DNA of 64,000 nt from Oidiodendron maius Zn (taxonomy: Eukaryota > Ascomycota > Leotiomycetes > Myxotrichaceae), in contig KN832870.1 in assembly GCA_000827325.1 (NCBI GenBank), positions 1,240,001 to 1,304,000 of the forward strand, read 5' to 3'. The translations under genes and the position numbers were made by a program. The notes under the pieces were generated by a model. The model was given only the letters and a program-made list of their open reading frames with translations, did not search any database and had not been told where the DNA came from. This document shows positions 56,119-64,000 of this stretch, piece after piece (the stretch's first letter is position 1; the number at the start of each line of letters is the position of its first letter).

Positions 56119-58508
56119 TCAAGTTCCATCAAGCTGCTCCATCCAAAGATTATATGGATCAACATCAATATCGTCCCCAAATCCCCAAATATCAGGATAT
56201 ATGCTGCCATCTGGATTGACCCAACCCGTGCTACCTGTGAAATCAATTGAATGGGGCAGCATTTCTGACGGCCACCCCTCGCCACCTAGCATATCGATGT
56301 CGTTTGTCACGAACGGATCCTGCTGGCCTAGATCCTGAACTGTCACTACAGTACTCGAATCAGCAGAGCCGCCGCTGGAGTCTGGTATTAAATCACAGGC
56401 GTTCGATTCTGAGCCGGACGATGGCAGTGATCCCGTTCGAGCCCGTTCAACAACAAGATCAACTTTCGCAGCTAGATCGCGCGCCATTTTGGTAGACGAC
56501 ACAGCTATGGCAAGGCTGCTGGAGAGAATATCGAATGATGAGATGGCTTGTACAAGTGCATTTCGTGCCTCTGCGGTGCGTTGCCCGTCGGGAAAAGCTA
56601 GTATATAACCGACCAGAGAGAGAAAGGCATTGCCATGCCAATAAAAGCCCTCGAGCCAGCCACTGAGGAGGTCAGTCTCGGTGAGCATCTGATGGATGAT
56701 GTTGGTGATCGTGATGGCATGGTCAACGCAGGAGTTGGCATTTGCTTCTGCTTGCTGTGTGCATAGAGAGGGAGGATGTGAGAGGTTAATAAAATGTCGG
56801 AGGAGATTCATGGCAACAGTGTGATAATGCAGTTCAAGGAAGAGCTGCTGCCTCTGCTGGTATAGTGGTACTTCTGGTTGTATATACAGAGGAGATCCAT
56901 CAGTGGAGAGTGATTGTCCGCCTCTCCTCTTCATCTTAAGACAGTCTGGAGCCTCGCGTAGCCAGGTCTCGAGGTATTCCATCTTTGAAGAGAGGAATCT
57001 TGCACAAGATTCCAGTGCTTCGGGATTCCCGTACAAGGCGTTTTGCGGGCCCAGGCCAAGGATATCTGCACATTTCTGGTAAAAGGTAACATATATTGAG
57101 CGAGCAGATAAGATGAGTTTCAAGAACTGTGAGTTTGTTGCAAAGCAAGATGCAATTAATGGTGTTCTAGTTGAGCCCGGAACTGAGACTGAGCCCGTCA
57201 GTGGCACGTCTGTAGGTAGGCAGCAAGTCACTTCAGAGAAGTTGATGCCCAACGGCCGCCCAAGTCCCATAGCCGCTTTAATTTCTAGAGCGTAAAGTGT
57301 CCACCATAAACGCCTGTGATAGTTACTCGTTTCCTCGTCCAGCTCCTCTAAAGGCTCCCGATGAAGACCTAGAATCACTGCGACTCGACACGCCAGAGCA
57401 AGCGAGCTATGAGCAGTGTTATGAGAACCGGCATTGGACAGGTATATGACGGAAAGGATATGGCATTGCAGAGTCGTGATTGAGGGATTCTCCAGATCGT
57501 CGGCAAGGAGTGCTTGGCATCGACGGTAGTAGGACCTGCCGGCACTTGCTGCATCTTTTCCCTTCTCTTCGGCATTTAGGGATGATTTCGTAAGGTCTGG
57601 CGGCAGGAGCGCTGTTCCGTACTGCATGGTAACGGCAAGGATAATGTCGACGAGGGCCGATGGCTTGCGAGGTTCGTATGGCATGATCCATATGGAATTG
57701 TGGTGGGCCCTGAACTCCCCTTCGTCAACTATAGGATATATGCAATGATAAGACTGCCAAAACAAGTCCAGAAAATACTCCTCTTGCCATCTCGACAACG
57801 CCTGTTGACCTGTAGAATTGGTTCTTCGCAAGGGTCTCTTCTCCTTACACCTGGACCTGGTATCTATTGACCAAAACAAAGAAGCAAAGTCGGCATCATC
57901 CTGCAGAGAAGACTGTGGATAATCTGGGGCCAGCGACTTTCTCATGTATGTGCTTATACTCCGCATGAAGAAGAACGGGGAAGCAGGGCCGTAACATTGT
58001 ATCTGCTCAGAATTGGGAATCTTCAAGTAGAAATACTCCCAGGACCCTCTGTTACCTCCATGCTCTCTCAAGGGATCTAAGTTCTCTGGAAGTATTGGAA
58101 GTTGATCACTGATCTGTGAGGGACGGGCAGTGCTGCTGAGTCGCCCCTCCAGCTCTGTGACTCGGGCTTTTAGTCGATTTATCTCCCTAAATAGTGCTTA
58201 GTGATTCGTCGTCTTGCTTGGAAGGGATAGTAAGCATACTTCACTGCAAGCGCGAAGGTCCGCACTTCGTTTGTTCCTTTTTCAGCACAATGTCGGCCCT
58301 TCGTCACGCAGTTGCCGCAGGGTATTTTGTCATCGCATTTGATACGGTATGCACGACACCAGCCGCATGCTCTTGAGACCTGGTGCCGTTTTGGTCGCGT
58401 AGATGCAGGTGAAGGGCTACGCCAATCTCCAACCTGATTGCCTGGAGATTCTTTAGACGCGGAAGCTGAGAAGGTCGTAAACATAGTATTAGATGATATC
58501 GTTGCCAA
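56119..58508 (-). CDS. Zn2Cys6 transcription factor with Fungal_trans domain
   Basis: Two exons, 58508-58240 and 58186-56119; 2337 nt, 778 aa. The zinc cluster is CGWCRAYRIKCDDKIPCGNC followed by VTKGRHC, with cysteines at 48, 51, 58, 64, 67 and 74 (CX2CX6CX5CX2CX6C). A short coiled coil (EINRLKARVTELEGRL) follows immediately, so dimer binding is expected. The middle region has the Fungal_trans (PF04082) pattern: WQEEYFLDLFWQSYHCIYPI, ALACRVAVILGLHREP, RRLWWTLYALE and GRPLGINFSEV. An acidic C-terminus (DNIDMLGGEGW-like, DIDVDPYNLW) could be the activation region. Its position beside a reductase, a broken dehydrogenase and an EthD-like gene suggests a local pathway regulator; this is inference. 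Confidence 0.92.
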
Positions 58509-59083
58509 TGCTAGCTAAACAGCAGCAACACAAAGGAATTTTATAAGTCTTGGCCAACCTGGAGATGTGTATACCACCTGAGCTTATCAATGTTCTTTTG
58601 TTGCCCTATTTCCGGTGCCTTCGCGGATAGTCTTGGCAAAATTTGGCGAGACATTTGCCATTGCCACGTATAATGCACATACGACTTGCCACTAACTCCG
58701 AGATTCCTAGGATTCCAAGGCTGAAGCTGCTAAAATATTACGATATCCACAGCTGGCCCACTTTCTTTCTTAGTAAGGAACCCTAAAATTAAAGTTATGT
58801 TACTTGCACCAGGTACTAGAGCGTACCTAAGAGTATGGCAATTCATTGCCACCAGCCAGTTCATTAAATCCTTTACGGGTCTGTGTTTAGTCATGCTGCC
58901 TCTTTATACTCCAGTCTCTCGAGCTTCCATAGACTTTAAATACGAGATAATCTTACTCTACTTTACAGTTGTGGTCACAGGTCGAAACCATGTAGAAATA
59001 CTAATAGCTGGATGTGAGATAAGACTGCAGACTTTGGTCCTGATATGAAGACTCTCCTTTCTATCAGCATCTTGCTACATTCC
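58509..59083. other. Intergenic, regulator promoter
   Basis: 575 bp, the 5' flank of the regulator and the 3' flank of the dehydrogenase relic. A plus ORF at 58797-59048 has no motif. No CGG-type inverted sites were noticed. Confidence 0.35.
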
Positions 59084-60259
59084 CTAAGAGGACAATTTCA
59101 TGACCAATCTCCCCTTAGGATGAGGATTCAAATACATATCTGGCAGATCTGGTGACTTCTCCAGTGGCACTGTTGTTATATGAGAGCGAATCTCAAACTC
59201 ATCAACAACCTTCAACATATCCTCCACTTGTGCAACTGTGGCTACCAGAGAACCCTTTACCGTTTTGTCTTGGAAACCCACATCAAAAGCGTCAAATGGG
59301 ATAGATTTCGTAGGTAGACCAATATTGATAACCACTCGTTGTACTCTTAAGGCTTTGGTGCTCCAGAGGATCGCTGGTATATCATCCGTGCAGACAATTA
59401 TGGCTGAGAGACCTCCTTTTCCCGCCCAGGATTCAATCTTGTCTGCTGCTTTGCCATCATTGAAATCAATAACCAGGTCAGCCTTCAATGTAAGTTCCTG
59501 AGCCAGAGCCATTCCTTCAGGCCGGTCGTCAATTGCAACAACGCAATGGCCAAGAGCTTTGGCAAACTGCACTGCAAGAGATCCCAGGCTCCCACTTCCA
59601 ACAATCCCTATGGGCTCAGGTGCATTGACATTCGCTGCATGAATTCCTCCCCACACTGTGGCCTAGAACATAACGTGAGCACTAAATGTGTTTGAGCAAG
59701 ATATGAGAATCTCGACTTACACTTGCACACATTAGAGGTGCAGCTTGTTCAAAAGACAGCGAATCAGGTAACAGCACAACACTCTCAGCATCACTAACCA
59801 TGTATTCTGCCATCCCTCCATCACTCACTAAGCCGGCTAGGCTCCTATTCTCGCAGAATCGAATATCATTGATTGTCTCACATGGGACACATGAGTGGCA
59901 CTGGTGCTGAAAGAGATTGATCCCCACGCGCAGGCCAATCTTCCATTTCCCTATTGCCTTAGATCCAACAAGCACGACGGTACCTACAGGCTCATGGGAA
60001 GGTATAATCGGTGTTGGAGATTTGTATACTCCCTCCCATACTTAATAGTCAGTGTGGCAGAAGCCAGCAGCCCCAATCTTGACGAGAATATCATTGTCTC
60101 CAATTTCAGGCACGGGAACTTATTGATTTCATACTTCGTTTTGTACTAGAAAATATGCCGTTAGTAAACTATCATGGGGATTGAACCTACAATGAATCCC
60201 ATACCTCGTACCTTGAGAAGCTGGACCGCTTTCATCGCCTTCGGGATTGAAGCTGCCAT
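59084..60259 (-). pseudogene. Zinc alcohol dehydrogenase, broken by a stop and a frameshift
   Basis: Exons on the minus strand are 60259-60212, 60145-59721 and 59662-59084. The reading gives MAASIPKAMKAVQLLK, KYEINKF, VPEIGDNDILVKIGAAGFCHTDY, VWEGVYKSP...IIPSHEPVGTVV, then CHSCVPCETINDIRFCENR (zinc-structural cysteines), APLMCASATVWGG and the Rossmann loop GIVGSGSLGSLAVQFAKALG. It is a class III-like zinc ADH with catalytic Cys and His present. Two lesions: a one-base deletion in a C tract near 60114-60116, and a TAA at 60042-60044 between Tyr and Val where the family has Gln (CAA). The latter is a CpA-to-TpA transition. As written, only about 20 residues could be translated. Confidence 0.78.
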
Positions 60260-60822
60260 TTTCCTAGATTATTCGCGTACCGATGTAAACTTACTATACT
60301 GGTCTTTAGAAAATTTGCTGCGTTTCGGCACTTTCATAAATTGCCACCTCCCCGAACAGGGGATGCCATGCAGTTTTTAAGCTTTGCTATGGGTAGTGTT
60401 CATGGTATGAACGGAGCGCCGGAGACCCTCTACGTGATGTGGTAAAGCGTCGCGCTTCTCCGCATCTCCTTAAGGAACCTGGAGTGTCGGAGTTCTAAAT
60501 CGGGTCGCCGAGCCGAGGCGGCGCGGACCTGAGCAGATGTCAACACTTAGAACAGCAGGCACATACACGCTCCGTAAGCTTCCTGCGTCGTAAATCGACG
60601 TATTAGAGTACTACTGCTGTAGTCAAGAAATTATGAGACTGAAATTCAAATACATTGTATACCGCTGGCCCACATTTATAAAGCTACTAGTGCGCATCTA
60701 GCGTGGCAACAACCCAGTGCACCAAATATTAAGAGTAGCGACTGAATTTGAAATAGGGGTTAATTCATTACAAATTTAAGCTGTCCAAGTATCCAAAAAG
60801 ATAATATCTCCCGCAAGTCAAG
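60260..60822. other. Divergent spacer
   Basis: Between the dehydrogenase relic and the EthD-like gene. A minor GC-rich segment near 60400-60560 contains no tRNA-like fold that I could find. Nothing supported. Confidence 0.35.
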
Positions 60823-61137
60823 ATATCGACCAATGCAAAAGCAGTCGTCTATTTTCTCTATCCCCGAAAAGGCATGACACACTTTAATATGGACTACTGC
60901 TTGAAACACCACATTCCAGTCACTGATTCAGCATGGGGTTCGCCCGGTATGACAAGTTGTGTCATCTACGAGATTGGAGATGGGGCAGAATATGCCGTTA
61001 ATACTCTCACCTTTTGGAAAGATCTCGCCTCATGGGAAGGCGTCAAGGAGGGAGAAGCTGCTCAGGGGCTTGCAATGGATATTAAGAACTTTACAAATGT
61101 CAAAGCTGTAACAATCGTTGGGAGAGTAATGAACTGA
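60823..61137 (+). pseudogene. EthD-like (dimeric alpha-beta barrel) small protein, start codon lost
   Basis: The frame is open from a stop at about 60799, and homology begins at ISTNAKAVVYFLYPRKGMTHF. This is the EthD/Dabb type ferredoxin-like fold with the FNMDYCLKHHIPV helix (relatives have DYYLKTHMPL), LTFWKDLASWEGVKEG and NFTNVKAVTIVGRV. Families of this type take part in ether or polyketide degradation and cyclisation. The expected ATG at 60823 reads ATA (ATA TCG ACC), a G-to-A transition in CpA context on the opposite strand. An internal Met (60874) would give an 87-residue product lacking the first beta strand, so it is probably non-functional. The full form would have 104 residues. 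Confidence 0.68.
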
Positions 61138-61877
61138 AAACGGTGTATTACACCCAAATAAGCTCGTTTGTAATAGAGCGACGACTAGGAAGTGAGATAG
61201 CGACACATTATCCCAGGAAATAAAAATGGTAAAAAAACTGCAATTATTCGTGAACTACGCCACCTGAATAGAAGTTCTCATATACTAGTTTTATTCATTT
61301 GCATTTTCATTTTATTTGTAAGTTTGTGGCCACATAAAATGGAAGACGCATGTATGTTCGGAGATGTCGTGCATGAACAACTTCTCTCGGGCGAGAAAAA
61401 CCCCCGGCTGGCTTAAGCACGAGGCTGACAATTCGTCAATATGCGGTACGACATGCTGTTTGTCGAGAATAATCACCTCGTTCTGCGTGCTCGCCAAGCA
61501 ACAGTGCACGTGACCCTCGCCGCTTTTCTCACCATCGCCCTCACCTTGCGTTCACTATTCCTCACCCTGCTCACACTCCACCTTACCTCCGCTCACTACA
61601 GAGTAGGGCGGCAGACCCAAGTGGCGACTAGGTCGTCACAATGACGACAGTTTGGGCTCCTCGGCTATAACTTAGGAGAAAATTCCTTAGAGAAAATTCC
61701 TCGGAGAAAGATTCTTAGAAACATTTCTAAAGCGATCTCCCCTAAACTTCTAAGGCTCCTACGAAAATTCTTCTATAATATCTATAGTCCTAAGAGTATT
61801 CTCTTAAGATCTCTAGGGTTATAAGAATTATGTTAGGAGAATTATCTGAGGAGAATTCTTATATAATATCTTGTGCG

Positions 61878-62010
61878 GAGGTTCAGGTTAATGCGCAGGT
61901 TAAAGTCGGATCAAGGTGAAACTCAGTTATATTGACTATAGGCTTTCGGCATAGCAGAATGCCGAAAGCAGTAGATAACTTAAGTAATGCAGAGACAACT
62001 AAGGTAAGAA
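61878..62010 (+). repeat. Dispersed repeat, copy B, with an internal hairpin insertion
   Basis: Aligns with 27178-27276 (GTTCAGGTTAATGCGCAGG, GGTGAAACTCAGTTATATTGACTA, AATGCAGAGACAACTAA), but has about 44 extra bases between TTGACTA and AGTAATGCAG. Those bases contain a perfect 11-bp inverted repeat. Orientation is the same as copy A. Confidence 0.6.
61942..61969. repeat. 11-bp inverted repeat (hairpin) inside copy B
   Basis: GCTTTCGGCAT and ATGCCGAAAGC are exact reverse complements separated by AGCAGA. It is absent from copy A. Confidence 0.75.
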
Positions 62011-62190
62011 GAGATTCAGGAGAACTAGAGCCTTTTATGCTTAATACTATACGCTCAATTGAGTCACCAAATAGGCTCCTACTTAGTGCACTAAACTAAA
62101 GTGAACAGTTAGTGCACTAAAGTGTACAGTAGTAGCAACAACGAGACAAGAAAAATTATAGTCCACTATTAACCTAAGGTTAATCCCCTA

Positions 62191-63099
62191 TTAATCAGTC
62201 TCCCCAATAAACCTAAACGTACACCCCTCCACGATTGTATTATTCATTTCAATAGAACACCTTACAACCTCATACTGGTCTGTTTTCGTACCTTCTTAGT
62301 GCGTCCTCATCCTCTTCTGATACAACTTGATATGCTGAGCCTTTGATAACGTTGGTCGTTGGTCCATTAATAAGAGCTTTATACTTCCCCGCTCCCCACG
62401 TTTCTATCTTCCCTCCTCTACACTTGCGTCATGCAATATCGGATTCTTGTCCTCTGAGGGAGTAAGGATAGTACAGAGCTTAGTAACACTAGCTAGTGTG
62501 CCGTAGAAGAAGTACCAAACCGGGAATTGTTCAGGTTTGCACCCAAAAGTGGGTAAAGGCGAAGTAAGAAGATGTGCATCCTGTGGTCGGTATTGTGGGA
62601 GCGTTGAATCCTTATTAAGTGTAGGATAAAGCGAACAAGGCGATATTTCCTTATATGCTCGTCTATCAGGGATAAAGAGAGGTCTAAACGAGGCAGCTCT
62701 CTGTATAGAAAGCCAGTTCTCGATAGCGAACTTAGTCCTGCCATCAATTTCGCAAAATAAAGCATCCTCGTTTTCGCCTCTACTGCGGAATGACTTAGGG
62801 ATCGTCGAGAGGCCTGTAATAACTTGGACCATCTCTGGCGTAGAGATTAGCTGCTCCAGTTTAAGAATATAAATTCTTCGTGCTTCGTTCGGCGAAAGGT
62901 CCGTATTTTGCATAATTACCGACTGTTGCCTTGAAGATCGAATAGCTCTAATAAGTTCCTTAGCTCGATCGTGCGTGTAACCAAATCGTTCTCGCCATGT
63001 CTTGATGGATCCTTCCGTTGCGTCATTAGTAGCAGTATCATCGGTCTCTTCGTACGTAGCGGTGGCTGCTAGATTCTCTAATTCGTCAAAGAGGTCCAT
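62191..63099 (-). pseudogene. AIG2/gamma-glutamylcyclotransferase-like gene with N-terminal extension, two frameshifts
   Basis: The first frame (63099-62404, 231 aa) starts MDLFDELENLAATATYEETD and reaches FPVWYFFYGTLASVTKLCTIL, which is the YGTL signature of the AIG2/GGCT fold (PF06094/PF13772). After a one-base shift near 62410 the frame resumes as GKIETWGAGKYKALINGPTT and VIKGSAYQVVSEEDEDALRRYE, matching the family; the general-base Glu (EDEDAL region) is present. A second shift near 62285 leads to YEVVRCSIEMNN and the stop at 62191. An N-terminal extension of about 190 residues precedes the fold; I do not recognise a domain in it. Either both shifts are real, making it a pseudogene, or they are sequence errors. 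No intron explains them. Confidence 0.65.
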
Positions 63100-64000
63100 A
63101 TTGATTATTTAGGATGTTCCAGATTGTCTTTGTCAACTGAATTTGTGAGGCTACGTTCCCTTAGTGTAGAACCAGCCAGATAGTTAAACTTTTTTTGTAG
63201 GAAGCGGGTAAATAAGGTTGGTAGGATTTGAAGTATAAAAGAAATTCCATGGGGAAACTTCACGGGAGAGCAGATGGTCTTTCCTTATACTAGGGTTAGA
63301 GTCATACTCTGAGTAGACACGTCATACAGTTAGGTTTACAGTTTCACCACTGACACTGAAAACGTATAATGAATTAAATTAAAATTAGTAAGGTAGGTGC
63401 AGGCGCTAGGAAGTTTTCTCTTTTTTTATAATATCTGTTTGTTACCAAATATTCGAACATGATCGTCAAAAGACGGGTGCATCCCACTGTACGGGGATGC
63501 TGTATAGTATCTACTTCATTTCCTTTCCTAACTAGGGCGACATATTGCTTAACCTTTACCTTATGGCCATTGATGTAGATAGGAGTGTAAGTTGGTGTCT
63601 GAACCGCGACTTGATAATTCAGGTACGCATTCAGGCATGATGCAACCGAGTGATGCGAACAAAAGGACGTAGGCAGAGTCTACAGCTTTCCATATTAGCA
63701 GTGAGCAGAATCAAACGACTGATATTTTGTAAGATGCCTGAAGAGGCCTGAGCTGAAGTTGAGCCGGGCCTGACCCGAGGTAACCAAAAGCGGTGTGGGT
63801 CACGTCGTAAATCTATTCATAGAGCCCACCTGGAAAGAAACATAGATATCCCATACATGAAAAGATCGTCCATGTAAGGAAAATAAAGCATTGAATAGAT
63901 AAGAAGCTAAAGATCTAAATAATATCCCATCGAACAAAACAAAAGAAACTTTGATGCTGGTCTTTATACTCGTCCTTGATTTCTTCCTCTTCTATATTAA
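63100..64000. other. Right-hand flank, no gene seen
   Basis: AT-rich, 5' flank of the AIG2-like gene and beyond. No ORF with motif, no repeat shared with the rest of the window noticed. Confidence 0.4.

Larger units (their letters stand above)
61138..62190. other. AT-rich region with retroelement-like and short repeats
   Basis: From 61640 to 61880 a cluster of imperfect GAGAAAATTCCT-type words occurs. 61878-62010 is copy B of a dispersed repeat. TTAGTGCACTAA palindromes occur at about 62083-62094 and 62109-62120. At 61510-61610 CTCAC-type words recur every 10-12 bp. No gene. Confidence 0.5.

Noticed and set aside
55722-56285. 187-aa minus ORF beyond the regulator
   Set aside because: It overlaps the regulator's C-terminus out of frame and contains a Lys-run and no motif; judged a shadow.
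60400-60560. GC-rich segment as a possible tRNA or ncRNA gene
   Set aside because: No A/B-box pair, cloverleaf or CCA-compatible acceptor stem could be drawn.
61640-61880. GAGAAAATTCCT-type words as a CRISPR-like or satellite array
   Set aside because: Spacing and sequence are irregular and the organism is a fungus; simple AT-rich degeneracy explains it.

Overview
The window looks like nuclear DNA of a filamentous ascomycete (Pezizomycotina; the gene families suit a Leotiomycetes-type genome, but I cannot place it further). Evidence: many introns of about 45-95 nt with GTANGN donors and CTAAC branch sites, fungal-only families (HET, Fungal_trans, SERAC1/SesB-NACHT-ankyrin, DUF1254/1214), a pogo/Fot1 transposon, and C-to-T type decay resembling repeat-induced point mutation (RIP). 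I rebuilt spliced models by hand. For every multi-exon model, exon lengths add up to a whole reading frame, except one ambiguous splice site in the GNAT gene. No tRNA, rRNA or CRISPR was seen.

Layout. 1-5 kb: 3' end of a GH2 beta-galactosidase, an APH-like kinase relic interrupted by a 135-bp MITE, and a six-exon transcription factor. 5-8 kb: apparently empty. 8-16 kb: HET-domain gene, GNAT acetyltransferase, MDR enoyl reductase, DUF1349 protein, DUF1254/DUF1214 protein. 17-24 kb: a broken HET gene head-to-head with a complete hydrolase-NACHT-ankyrin receptor with near-identical ankyrin repeats. 24-28.5 kb: a Fot1/pogo element with perfect 47-bp inverted repeats but a decayed transposase, then a 2.7-kb AT-rich graveyard. 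28.5-32 kb: three broken genes (PhyH dioxygenase, SDR epimerase, intron-containing core fragment of glutamyl-tRNA synthetase). 32-34.5 kb: Fungal_N-ankyrin protein. 35-42 kb: housekeeping genes (class V aminotransferase-like enzyme, ADE2, Nudix-eIF2B fusion). 43-44 kb: broken O-methyltransferase. 45-53 kb: ferric reductase, sugar transporter, GT32 glycosyltransferase with a KEKE tail. 54-61 kb: GRE2-like reductase, Zn2Cys6 regulator, broken zinc alcohol dehydrogenase, and an EthD-like gene whose start is lost, possibly a dying metabolic cluster. 61-64 kb: retroelement-like repeats and a broken AIG2/GGCT-like gene.

Two themes stand out. First, non-self-recognition/cell-death type genes (two HET, one NLR, one Fungal_N-ankyrin) are concentrated within 8-34 kb, with a HET/NLR head-to-head pair as the most interesting candidate system. 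Second, single-copy genes near transposon remnants carry lesions, often transitions in the CpA context, at family-invariant positions (start codons, an iron ligand, a Rossmann glycine, a Gln codon), next to several homopolymer frameshifts that could be either real or sequencing errors.
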